A stretch of DNA of 64,000 nucleotides from Achromobacter pestifer (GTDB lineage Bacteria; Pseudomonadota; Gammaproteobacteria; Burkholderiales; Burkholderiaceae_B). A program made the position numbers and the translations under genes. Where the stretch lies: the NCBI RefSeq assembly GCF_902859625.1, contig NZ_CADIJX010000004.1, forward strand, positions 310,001-374,000, given 5' to 3'. This document shows, one piece after another, positions 39,163 to 46,729 of this stretch (position 1 is the stretch's first letter; each line of letters starts with the position of its first letter). The notes under the pieces were generated by a model. The model ran no database searches, was not told where the DNA came from, and worked only from the letters and a program-made list of their open reading frames with translations.

Positions 39163-40551
39163 ATGGCTGGCGAGAAAACCGTCGAGACGACAGGCCTGCT
39201 GGGCTGGTTGGACCGGCGCTTTCCGGTGACCTCCACCTGGAAAGCCCATCTGTCCGAGTACTACGCACCGAAGAATTTCAATTTCTGGTATTTCTTTGGC
39301 TCCTTGGCCCTATTGGTCCTGGTGCTTCAGATCGTGACCGGTATTTTCCTGGTCATGCATTACAAGCCGGACGCCGAACGCGCGTTCCAGTCCGTCGAAT
39401 ACATCATGCGCGAGGTCCCCTGGGGCTGGTTGGTGCGCTATATGCACTCCACGGGCGCGTCGATGTTCTTTGTCGTCGTGTACCTGCACATGCTGCGCGG
39501 GCTGCTTTACGGTTCCTACCGCAAGCCGCGCGAACTTGTGTGGATCTTCGGCGTGGCGATTTTCCTCTGTCTGATGGCCGAAGCTTTCTTCGGCTACCTG
39601 CTGCCCTGGGGTCAGATGTCGTATTGGGGCGCACAGGTGATCGTGAACCTGTTCGCGGCCATTCCGTTCATCGGCCCGGAACTGTCGATCTGGATCCGCG
39701 GCGACTACGTCGTGTCGGACGCCACCTTGAACCGCTTCTTCGCCTTCCACGTCATCGCGATTCCGCTGGTGCTGGTGGGCCTGGTGGCGGCGCACCTGGT
39801 CGCGCTGCACGAAGTCGGCTCGAACAACCCGGACGGCATCGAAATCAAGCAGGGTCCGAAAGACAAGTACGGCCGGCCGAAGGATGGCATTCCGTTCCAT
39901 CCGTTCTATTCGGTGCATGACTTGATGGGCGTGGCGGGCTTCCTGCTTGTGTTCGCCTTCATCGTGTTCTTCGCGCCGGAGATGGGCGGCTACTTCCTTG
40001 AGTTCAACAACTTCATTCCTGCTGACTCACTGAAGACGCCTCCGCACATCGCGCCGGTCTGGTACTTCACGCCGTTCTACTCGATGCTGCGCGCCACCAC
40101 CGACGAATTCACGTGGGTGCTGGCAGGCGCGTCCGTGCTGGGCGCCATCGCGTTGCTCGTCAAGAGCAACCTGAAGGGCATCATGCGCATCGCCATCCCC
40201 GGCATCCTGATCGTCGTGGCCGTGCTGCTGCGCGCGATCGACGCCAAGTTCTGGGGCGTGGTTGCCATGGGCGGCACGGTCGTCATCCTGTTCTTCCTGC
40301 CCTGGCTGGACCATTCCCCGGTCAAGTCGATCCGCTACCGCCCCACGTGGCACAAATGGATCTACGGCATCTTCATGGTCAACTTCCTGGTGCTCGGCTA
40401 CATCGGTACGCAGCCGCCCAGTCCGCCGTTGAACATCACGTCGCAAATCGGCACGCTGCTGTACCTGGCATTCTTTTTCCTGATGCCGGTCTGGAGCCGC
40501 CTTGGCACCTTCAAGCAAGTGCCTGAGCGCGTTACGTTCCACGCCCACTGA
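39163..40551 (+). CDS. petB: Cytochrome b of the bc1 complex
   Basis: 462 residues, start after AGAAGGAG. Eight membrane helices with the four heme-ligand His in RYMHSTGASMFFVVVYLHMLRG and AFHVIAIPLVLVGLVAAHLVALH. The Qo-site motif, PEWY in mitochondria and many bacteria, reads P298-V299-W300-Y301 here. The C-terminal quarter (helices after VKSIRYRPTWHKW) is the cytochrome b C-terminal domain, so this is full-length b rather than split b6/subunit IV. It transfers electrons between the Qo and Qi sites. Confidence 0.97.
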   Translation: MAGEKTVETTGLLGWLDRRFPVTSTWKAHLSEYYAPKNFNFWYFFGSLALLVLVLQIVTGIFLVMHYKPDAERAFQSVEYIMREVPWGWLVRYMHSTGASMFFVVVYLHMLRGLLYGSYRKPRELVWIFGVAIFLCLMAEAFFGYLLPWGQMSYWGAQVIVNLFAAIPFIGPELSIWIRGDYVVSDATLNRFFAFHVIAIPLVLVGLVAAHLVALHEVGSNNPDGIEIKQGPKDKYGRPKDGIPFHPFYSVHDLMGVAGFLLVFAFIVFFAPEMGGYFLEFNNFIPADSLKTPPHIAPVWYFTPFYSMLRATTDEFTWVLAGASVLGAIALLVKSNLKGIMRIAIPGILIVVAVLLRAIDAKFWGVVAMGGTVVILFFLPWLDHSPVKSIRYRPTWHKWIYGIFMVNFLVLGYIGTQPPSPPLNITSQIGTLLYLAFFFLMPVWSRLGTFKQVPERVTFHAH

Positions 40552-40574
40552 GCCCACCAGATAACGGATTAACC

Positions 40575-41435
40575 ATGATCAAGAAGCTGATTGGTGCCGT
40601 GGCCTTGATGCTCACGTGTACCGCCACTTTTGGCGCAGAAGGCGGATTCCCGCTGGACAAGGCGCCTTACCGCGTCAACGACATGGCGTCGCTGCAAAAT
40701 GGCGCCAAGCTGTTCGTCAACTACTGCCTGAACTGTCATAGCGCCTCCTCGATGCGCTACAACAAGTTGAAGGACATCGGGCTGACCGACCAGCAAATCA
40801 AGGAAAGCCTGCTGTTCACCGGCGAAAAGGTCGGCGACATGATGACCGTTGCCATGACGCCCAAGGACGCCAAGAAGTGGTTTGGCACGACGCCCCCGGA
40901 CTTGTCCGTGATCGCCCGTGCCAAATCGGTCAACGCGGGTCCGTCCGGCGCTGACTACATCTACACCTACCTGCGCACCTTCTACCGCGACACCTCGCGC
41001 GCCACCGGCTGGAACAACCTGGTTTTCCCGGCGGTGGGCATGCCCCATGCGCTCTGGGAAGTCCAGGGTCCGCGCGAGCTGACCACCGTGGCCATGCACG
41101 AAGTTGAAGCCAAGGATGCCAAGGAAGGCACACCCAAAAACTGGGAACGTGTCACGACGGTGTACGATGCTCAAGGTTTTTCCACGGTCAAGGCCGAACC
41201 GGTAGCTGATTACCACGGCCATGCCACCTTTGATGCCAAATTTAAGGCCGCCAATCCGGCCCAAGTCGCAACATACGACAACGATGTCGCAGACCTGACC
41301 GCGTTCATGTCCTGGATGGCCGAGCCCGTCCAGACTTTCCGCGTCCGTCTCGGCGTTGGCGTCATGTTGTTCCTGCTGCTGTTCTTCCTGGTTACGTGGC
41401 GCTTGAACGCTTCGTACTGGAAACACGTGCGCTAA
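40575..41435 (+). CDS. petC: Cytochrome c1
   Basis: 286 residues. Signal peptide (MIKKLIGAVALMLTCTATFG, cleavage after FGA), heme-c motif CLNCH in LFVNYCLNCHSASSMRYNKL, the PPDLSVIARAK region, and a likely Met ligand in NLVFPAVGMPHALWE. A single C-terminal membrane anchor is GVGVMLFLLLFFLVTWRLNASYWKHVR. It passes electrons from the Rieske centre to soluble cytochrome c. Third gene of petABC, closed by hairpins downstream. Confidence 0.97.
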   Translation: MIKKLIGAVALMLTCTATFGAEGGFPLDKAPYRVNDMASLQNGAKLFVNYCLNCHSASSMRYNKLKDIGLTDQQIKESLLFTGEKVGDMMTVAMTPKDAKKWFGTTPPDLSVIARAKSVNAGPSGADYIYTYLRTFYRDTSRATGWNNLVFPAVGMPHALWEVQGPRELTTVAMHEVEAKDAKEGTPKNWERVTTVYDAQGFSTVKAEPVADYHGHATFDAKFKAANPAQVATYDNDVADLTAFMSWMAEPVQTFRVRLGVGVMLFLLLFFLVTWRLNASYWKHVR

Positions 41436-41460
41436 CCGCAACGCCCCGCCAGGCAAGTAA

Positions 41461-41488
41461 GCCGTCCCCGTTTATTAACAGGGACGGC
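41461..41488 (+). repeat. Stem-loop after petC
   Basis: GCCGTCCC (41461-41468) and GGGACGGC (41481-41488) around an AT-rich loop; no T-tract follows. It may protect the petABC mRNA 3' end ahead of the stronger terminator at 41531. Confidence 0.5.
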
Positions 41489-41530
41489 ATCGGCGGATAG
41501 GGCTGTACGCCTATCCCGCCTGGCAATTGG

Positions 41531-41572
41531 GGCCAGCGCCTGCTAGATTTAGGCGCTGGCCTTTCGTTTTTC
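41531..41572 (+). terminator. Rho-independent terminator between petC and sspA
   Basis: Perfect 10-bp stem GGCCAGCGCC (41531-41540) with GGCGCTGGCC (41552-41561) and an 11-base loop, then TTTCGTTTTTC. It ends 18 bases before the sspA start, so either sspA is read through or its promoter overlaps the hairpin. Confidence 0.75.
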
Positions 41573-41589
41573 ATAAAGGACTTACCGCC

Positions 41590-42201
41590 ATGATGGTGCT
41601 CTATTCCGGAACCACGTGTCCGTTTTCGCAACGCTGCCGCTTCGTGTTGTTTGAAAAGGGTATGGATTTCGAGATCCGCGACATCGACCTGTACAACAAG
41701 CCCGAAGACATCTCGGTGATGAACCCGTACGGTCAAGTGCCCATTCTGGTCGAACGCGACCTGGTCCTGTACGAGTCGAACATCATCAACGAGTACATCG
41801 ACGAGCGCTTCCCGCACCCCCAGTTGATGCCCGCTGACCCGGTCATGCGCGCCCGTACCCGCCTGTTCCTCTACAACTTCGAGAAAGAACTGTTTGTTCA
41901 CGTCTCGACGCTGGAAGACCGCAGCGCCAAGCCCGACGAGAAGAAGCTGGCCCATGCCCGCCAGAACATTCGCGACCGCCTGGCCCAGCTGGCTCCCATG
42001 CTGCTGAAGAACAAGTACATGCTGGGCGAGGAATTCTCCATGCTCGACGTGGCTGTGGCTCCGCTCCTGTGGCGCCTGGACCACTACGGCATCGAACTGC
42101 CCAAGAATGCGGCCCCGCTGCAAAAGTACGCCGAACGCATCTTCTCGCGTCCGGCCTACATCGAAGCGCTGACGCCTTCGGAAAAAGTGATGCGTCGTTA
42201 A
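41590..42201 (+). CDS. sspA: Stringent starvation protein A (GST-fold)
   Basis: 203 residues from ATG 41590. SspA binds RNA polymerase as a dimer and promotes stationary-phase and acid-stress transcription. The GST-like N-terminus is VLYSGTTCPFSQRCRFVLFEKGMDFEI, followed by NPYGQVPILVERDLVLYESNIINEYIDERFP. The surface-pocket proline/histidine region FPHPQLMP, conserved in SspA, is present. sspB follows after 12 bases. Confidence 0.95.
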   Translation: MMVLYSGTTCPFSQRCRFVLFEKGMDFEIRDIDLYNKPEDISVMNPYGQVPILVERDLVLYESNIINEYIDERFPHPQLMPADPVMRARTRLFLYNFEKELFVHVSTLEDRSAKPDEKKLAHARQNIRDRLAQLAPMLLKNKYMLGEEFSMLDVAVAPLLWRLDHYGIELPKNAAPLQKYAERIFSRPAYIEALTPSEKVMRR

Positions 42202-42213
42202 GGCTGTTGTGTG

Positions 42214-42663
42214 ATGGGTGAAACTTCGACCAAACCGTATCTGATCCGCGCACTGCATGAATGGTGCACCGATAACGGCTACACGCCGTACATCACCGTG
42301 CAGGTCGACGAGCACACCATGGTGCCCGTCGCTCATGTGCGTGACGGGCAGATCACACTGAACGTAGGCACGCTGGCCACCAACCGTCTGACGCTGGGCA
42401 ACGAATTCATTGAATTCCAAGCCCGCTTCAGCGGCGTGACCGAAAACGTCTACGTTCCCGTGGGCGCCGTCAGCGCCATTTACGCGCGTGAAACCGGCGC
42501 AGGCATGGGCTTCGAAGTGCAGCCCTACGAACCGCCGGAAGCCGGCGCCCAGGGCGTGGTGGATACCGCCATGCCCGAAGGCTCCGACACCGAGGCCACG
42601 CCCGGCGACGACGGTGGAGATGACGACGAACCCAAGCGTCCGCGCTTGACCATCGTCAAGTAA
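42214..42663 (+). CDS. sspB: ClpXP protease specificity-enhancing factor SspB
   Basis: 149 residues from ATG 42214 (a GTG lies one codon upstream). The substrate-binding domain is KPYLIRALHEWCTDNGYTPYITVQVD and QITLNVGTLATNRLTLGNEFIEFQARFSG. A long acidic, disordered linker follows, then the ClpX-binding XB motif at the very end, RPRLTIVK. SspB delivers ssrA-tagged proteins to ClpXP. Confidence 0.95.
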   Translation: MGETSTKPYLIRALHEWCTDNGYTPYITVQVDEHTMVPVAHVRDGQITLNVGTLATNRLTLGNEFIEFQARFSGVTENVYVPVGAVSAIYARETGAGMGFEVQPYEPPEAGAQGVVDTAMPEGSDTEATPGDDGGDDDEPKRPRLTIVK

Positions 42664-42920
42664 CCTCCGCGATGCGGGGACAGTGCGCCTGGCGCAATGT
42701 CTTCGCAGCCAGACAGCTTCCCCGTGTTCCGTGCCTGGCAGGAAACCCCTCCTGCCGGCGCGGCGCATTCTGCTGCCTGGCGCTTGCGTGCGCCAACGCT
42801 GGAAGGCCGAGGGGAAATGCAGCCACGCTGCCCTCCCATATTCTGGCTTGCTGGCTTCCGCACGCGGCGACGCCGTTTTTTCATTACAATGCAGTCCCTG
42901 CGCGTGCCCCGGCACGCCAC

Positions 42921-42996
42921 GCCGGTGTAGCTCAGTTGGTAGAGCAGCTCACTTGTAATGAGAAGGTCGAGGGTTCGATTCCTTTCACCGGCACCA
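42921..42996 (+). tRNA. tRNA-Thr (anticodon UGU)
   Basis: 76 nt with encoded CCA. Acceptor GCCGGTG pairs with CACCGGC, D-loop GCTCAGTTGGTAGAGC, anticodon loop CTTGTAA (anticodon TGT), T-arm GGGTTCGATTCC. A TACAAT -10-like box lies at 42885-42890. An integrase relic begins less than 100 bases downstream, as expected for a tRNA used as an integration site. Confidence 0.97.
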
Positions 42997-43010
42997 AATT
43001 CCCGTCTGAC

Positions 43011-43030
43011 GTAGTACACGGTAGTACACG
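43011..43030 (+). repeat. Tandem decamer directly after tRNA-Thr
   Basis: GTAGTACACG occurs twice in a row at 43011-43020 and 43021-43030, between the tRNA 3' end and the terminator. Such short repeats can be arm-type integrase sites or recombination scars. Confidence 0.55.
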
Positions 43031-43064
43031 AAACCCGCACCAGCTAAGGCTTTGCGGGTTTTTT
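43031..43064 (+). terminator. Terminator downstream of tRNA-Thr
   Basis: AAACCCGCA (43031-43039) pairs with TGCGGGTTT (43053-43061), followed by TTT; a 13-base loop. Fits termination of the tRNA transcript. Confidence 0.75.
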
Positions 43065-43082
43065 ATCGTCTGGGATCGTCCA

Positions 43083-43254
43083 ATGCTATCTATTGCCATA
43101 CGCCCCCAAGCCCTACAGCTGGCCGACGGCGGGGGCCTTGATCGCATCTGGCGCTGAGCCCATGCAAGCCAAGCGAACGGCCAAACTGGCGGCGGCAAAC
43201 TCGTTTGAGGCCGTGGCGCGGGGCCTGTACACGCTGCATGGGGGTGGAGCATGA
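43083..43254 (+). pseudogene. Remnant of a tyrosine-recombinase integrase (P4-like)
   Basis: Two short pieces in different frames. From 43083 the translation includes IRPQALQLADGGGL, which resembles the arm-binding start of P4-type integrases (xxAKPxxKPYKLADGGGLYL). From 43165 another frame reads QAKRTAKLAAANSFEAVARG, resembling the EKAxxxANTFEAVAREW segment that precedes the core-binding domain. The catalytic domain (R..HxxR..Y) is missing. Position immediately after tRNA-Thr supports a deleted integrative element. Similarity is judged by eye. Confidence 0.6.
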
Positions 43255-43273
43255 CCGCCCCCCGGCAATCGCA

Positions 43274-43567
43274 TCAAGCAGGCGTGGCGTGCAGTCGAAT
43301 ACCCAGCGCTCGGACCACCTTCCAGATGGTGGCAAATTCAGGGTTGCCTTCACCGGACAGGGCGCGGTACAGGCTTTCACGCTTGACGCCAGTATCACGG
43401 GCAAGCTGAGTCATGCCGCGTGCCCGAGCGATGACGCCCAGCGCATGGGCGACGAATTTCGGATCGTCCCCGGCTTCATCAAGAACCGCGTCGAGGTAGG
43501 CCGCTACTTCTTCTTCGTTACGAAGATGGGCTGCGGAATCCCAGGGTCGTGTTTGAACTTTGGTCAT
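43274..43567 (-). CDS. Antitoxin of a HigBA/RelE-like pair (XRE-type addiction module antidote)
   Basis: 97 residues. The N-terminus (WDSAAHLRNEEEVAAYLDAVLDEAGDDPKFVAHALGVIARARGMTQLARDTGVKRESLYRALSGEGNPEFATIWKVVRALGIRL) matches the 'putative addiction module antidote' family: an acidic helix followed by a helix-turn-helix. It lies 3 bases downstream of the toxin gene on the same strand, toxin-first as in higBA. It would neutralise the toxin and repress the pair. The locus lies in the remnant island after tRNA-Thr. Confidence 0.88.
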   Translation of the reverse strand: MTKVQTRPWDSAAHLRNEEEVAAYLDAVLDEAGDDPKFVAHALGVIARARGMTQLARDTGVKRESLYRALSGEGNPEFATIWKVVRALGIRLHATPA

Positions 43568-43570
43568 GAT

Positions 43571-43888
43571 TCACTCCAATTCAAGCGCTTTGGCAATGGC
43601 CTTAGCGTGCGTAATGTCGGCGCGCTGCGTCGTCTTGTCACCGCCGCACAGCAGCACCACCAGCACCGCGCCGCGCTGGGTGTAATAGACCCGGTAGCCT
43701 GGTCCGTAGTCGATACGCAATTCGGTAATTCCGCCGCCCACCGTTTTACTGTCGCCAGGGTTTCCCATCTCAAGCCGATCAATCCGTGCCTGGATACGGA
43801 CCCTGGCGCGAATGTCACGCAACGCGGAGAACCAGTCATCAAAAGCAGCGGTAGTGCGAATGGATGGCATAGGATTACTGTAACCCAT
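43571..43888 (-). CDS. RelE/HigB-like addiction module toxin
   Basis: 105 residues from ATG 43888, or 99 from ATG 43870 (MPSIRTTAAFDDWF), the more usual family start. The fold fits the phage-derived Gp49/HigB 'addiction module killer' group: FDDWFSALRDIRARVRIQARIDRLEMGNPGDSKTVGGGITELRIDYGPGYRVYYTQRGAVLVVLLCGGDKTTQRADITHAKAIA. Conserved are the ELRIxxGPGYRVYY strand and the GGDKxxQxxDIxxA C-terminus. Expected to cleave mRNA at the ribosome. It is toxin-first and co-transcribed with the antitoxin. Confidence 0.88.
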   Translation of the reverse strand: MGYSNPMPSIRTTAAFDDWFSALRDIRARVRIQARIDRLEMGNPGDSKTVGGGITELRIDYGPGYRVYYTQRGAVLVVLLCGGDKTTQRADITHAKAIAKALELE

Positions 43889-44130
43889 AAGAGACAGCCA
43901 TACAATCCAATACCGTCTGACATCGTCTATGGCGGTATGGCGTTTCGAGCCCCTTTGCCTTATTCCCGCCTCGCTGCTGAGCCAGCCGCAGTCGGATGTG
44001 GAAAACCGAGATTCGATAGGTGGGCGACCGCCCCATGTGGGAATGGGGAGCGGGTCTAATGACTCGACAGAAAGTCATCTCCATGACTGACCACCCCCCT
44101 CGCACGTCTGCGCGCACCCCAATAGAATCA
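43889..44130. other. Non-coding remnant flank between the toxin gene and the gntP terminator
   Basis: No supported gene. It contains CCGTCTGAC at 43913-43921, also found at 43002-43010 just after tRNA-Thr, with weaker matching on both sides, so it may be the far edge of the former element. No second copy of the tRNA 3' end is visible. Confidence 0.4.
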
Positions 44131-44170
44131 AGCAAAAAGCCCAACCTTCCGGTTGGGCTTTTTGCTTTTT
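44131..44170. terminator. Bidirectional rho-independent terminator after gntP
   Basis: Perfect 16-bp stem: AGCAAAAAGCCCAACC (44131-44146) and GGTTGGGCTTTTTGCT (44151-44166) with a TTCC loop, then more T on the plus side. The internal A5/T5 tracts make it work in both directions; it ends the gntP transcript, whose stop codon is at 44196. Confidence 0.9.
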
Positions 44171-44195
44171 CACGGCGATATTCCGCCCAAGAACG

Positions 44196-45584
44196 TCAGC
44201 CCAAGGGCGGCAGCATGTTGAACAGCAGGACCATGATCAGGCCCACCACGGCAACGATCGACTGCACCACCGAAATTGTCTTGGTGGCTTCGCCCATGGT
44301 CATGCCGAAGGATTCCTTCACCATCCAGAAGCCGGCATGGTTGGCGTAGTTGAAGAACAGCGACCCGCAACCGATCGACAACGCCAACAACGGCAGATTC
44401 AATGACGGGTCGGCGCCGGCCAGCGGCGCCAGCAAGCCGGCTGCCCCCACGATGCCGACCGTGGCCGACCCCGTGGATACCGACAGCAGCATGGCGATCA
44501 GCCAGCCCAGGATCAGCGGCGGAAACGCGAACTGCTGCGTCAGGTGCACGATGGCATCGCCGACTTTGGCACTGGTCAATACCTGCTGGAAAGCACCGCC
44601 GCCAGCGATGATCAGCATGATCCCGGCAATGGGCTTGAGGCTTTGGCCGAGCGCCTCGCGCAGTTTTTCCGCGTCGCCCCGGCGCATGAAGACCAGCGTG
44701 ACGGCCGCGAACAGCACGCCCAGCAGCATGGCGACCACCGGATTGCCCAGGAAGGCGGCAACGTGCAACGCGCTGGATCCCTTCGGCAGCGACATCTCCG
44801 CCACGGCGTGCACCAGCATCAGCAAGGCAGGCAGCAGGGCAGCAAGAATGCCCAATCCGACACTGGGCACGTCCTGGCTCGCATCCGCTTCCTTGGAAGC
44901 GGTGAATTGTTCCAGCAAGGCCTCATCCGGACGGGTGGTCATGCGCGGAGCGATGAACGCGCCATACAGCGGACCACCAAACACCATGGCCGGCAGCGCG
45001 GCGATGAAGCCATAGATCATGGTCGGGCCGATCGTGGTCTTCAACGACGCGATGGCGGTCAGCGGGCCGGGATGCGGCGGCACCATGCCGTGCATGGCCG
45101 CCAGGGCCGCGATTACCGGCACGCCCACGTACACATAGGCAGACCCTTTGAAACGCTGCTGGCTTTCCAGCTTGCGTGCCACGCTGAAGATCAGCGGGAG
45201 CATCACGACCAGACCCACTTCAAAGAACATGGGAATGCCGATGACGAAAGCCACCAGCGTCATGGCCCAGGGGATCATGCGAGGAGAGGTGTGCCGCAAG
45301 ATGGCATTGGCCAGGCGCTCGGTGGTGCCGGAATCCGCCAGGATCTTGCCCAGCATCGCGCCCAGGGCGATCACCACCCCCACCGCGCCCAGGGTCTTGC
45401 CCGCGCCGTCGGTCAGGTTTTTGACAATGGCCACCGGCTCCATGCCCGTGGCGAAACCGACGCCGATGGAGACGATCAAGAGCGCCAGCAGCGGATGCAT
45501 GCGGATGCGCGAAACAATCAGTGCGACCAGCACCAGGACGCTTACCAGAGCGGTAAGCAACAATTGAATGTCGAACGATGACAT
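44196..45584 (-). CDS. GntP family permease (gluconate:H+ symporter type)
   Basis: 462 residues from ATG 45584 (MSSFDIQLLLTALVSVLVLVALIV). About 12-14 membrane helices. Family blocks seen: GFATGMEPVAIVKNLTDGAGKTLGAVGVVIALGAMLGKILADSG, IGIPMFFEVGLVVMLPL, and AAMHGMVPPHPGPLTAIA. GntP members import gluconate, fructuronate, glycerate or other sugar acids; no linked kinase or dehydratase is present, so the substrate cannot be fixed. 149 bases separate it from the upstream Bug gene on the same strand. Confidence 0.93.
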   Translation of the reverse strand: MSSFDIQLLLTALVSVLVLVALIVSRIRMHPLLALLIVSIGVGFATGMEPVAIVKNLTDGAGKTLGAVGVVIALGAMLGKILADSGTTERLANAILRHTSPRMIPWAMTLVAFVIGIPMFFEVGLVVMLPLIFSVARKLESQQRFKGSAYVYVGVPVIAALAAMHGMVPPHPGPLTAIASLKTTIGPTMIYGFIAALPAMVFGGPLYGAFIAPRMTTRPDEALLEQFTASKEADASQDVPSVGLGILAALLPALLMLVHAVAEMSLPKGSSALHVAAFLGNPVVAMLLGVLFAAVTLVFMRRGDAEKLREALGQSLKPIAGIMLIIAGGGAFQQVLTSAKVGDAIVHLTQQFAFPPLILGWLIAMLLSVSTGSATVGIVGAAGLLAPLAGADPSLNLPLLALSIGCGSLFFNYANHAGFWMVKESFGMTMGEATKTISVVQSIVAVVGLIMVLLFNMLPPLG

Positions 45585-45733
45585 GTATGAACCCAGAAAA
45601 AACAAGAGAGGTCGCGAACCTTCTGGGTGCCATCATAAGGGATCGGCCTTACAACTTGCCGCGCGGGCGGCGACGGTGGAAAGACGGGCAGTCGCCCCGA
45701 TCCCCGATCAGGGCGCCACGAGCCGCCAATCCT

Positions 45734-46699
45734 TCAATCCGGCTTGATCCCCGCCGCCTTGATGATCGCCGCGTTGCGCTCTAGTTCCGTCTCTACCTTG
45801 CGGCGGAATGCGGCCGGATCCTGGTAGGTGGCGTCAAAGCCCAGCTCTTGCAGTTTGGCGCGGGTATCCGGTTCCGCCATCACCGCTTCGATTTCCTTGG
45901 ACATGCGGGCGACGATGGGCGCGGGCGTGCCTTTGGGCATGACGACGCCGAACCAGGTCTCGAAGTCGTAGCCAGCCACGCCACTCTCCGCGACGGTGGG
46001 TACATCGGGCACGAGGGCCGAGCGCGCATGCCCCGTCAGCGCCACCGCGCGGACCTTGCCGGCCTTGATCTGGGGCAGGCCCGCCACCAGCGTGTCGATC
46101 GACAACGGAATCTGGTTGCCGATCAGGTCGGTCATGGCCGGGGCGCTGCCGCGGTAGGGCACGTGCAGCAATTTGGCGCCGGTGCGCTGGGCCAATGATT
46201 CGCCCGCCATGTGCGGGGTGGAGCCGTTGCCGAACGAGCCGAAGCTGAGCGGCTGCGTGGCGGACTGCTTCGTGATGTCGGCCATGGTGCCGATACCGGT
46301 CTGCGGATTCGTCAGAATCACGAACGGCGTGCTGCCGGCGACGGCGACATATTCGTAGCTCTTGATCGGGTCATAGTTCAGGTTCGGATACAGCAGCGGG
46401 TTCGACGTGAACGTCGGGGCGCCGGTGATCATCAGCGTGTAGCCGTCAGGCGCGGCGCGGGCGACGGCGGCGGCGCCGATGCCGGTGTTGGCGCCGGGCT
46501 TATTTTCAATGACGATTGTCTGGCCCAGGCGCGCTCCCAGCTTGACGGCAAAAAGCCGGCCGATGACGTCGGTGGATCCGCCGGGCGGGAACGGCACCAC
46601 CATGGTGACCGGTTTTTCCGGATAGGCCTGGGCCGAGGTTATCAGCGGCATCGCAGCCAAGACGCACAGGGCTAAGGCGCGGGCGGCAGTGTGATTCAT
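45734..46699 (-). CDS. Bug-type tripartite tricarboxylate transporter substrate-binding protein
   Basis: 321 residues with a signal peptide (MNHTAARALALCVLAAMPLIT, cleavage after AQA). Mature start YPEKPVTMVVPFPPGGSTDVIGRLFA, then TIVIENKPGANTGIGAAAVARAAPDGYTL, the standard Bug ligand-pocket loops. It lies 30 bases downstream of the amidase gene on the same strand, so the bound compound may be an amide or its acid; this is inference. No TctAB genes are adjacent. Confidence 0.93.
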   Translation of the reverse strand: MNHTAARALALCVLAAMPLITSAQAYPEKPVTMVVPFPPGGSTDVIGRLFAVKLGARLGQTIVIENKPGANTGIGAAAVARAAPDGYTLMITGAPTFTSNPLLYPNLNYDPIKSYEYVAVAGSTPFVILTNPQTGIGTMADITKQSATQPLSFGSFGNGSTPHMAGESLAQRTGAKLLHVPYRGSAPAMTDLIGNQIPLSIDTLVAGLPQIKAGKVRAVALTGHARSALVPDVPTVAESGVAGYDFETWFGVVMPKGTPAPIVARMSKEIEAVMAEPDTRAKLQELGFDATYQDPAAFRRKVETELERNAAIIKAAGIKPD

Positions 46700-46729
46700 T
46701 GTTTTCCCCTTGTGTTGTTGGCGTAGTGG

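Noticed and set aside
42672..43157. A plus-strand frame covering tRNA-Thr
   Set aside because: It translates through the tRNA gene; only its last part, after 43083, has meaning as an integrase remnant.
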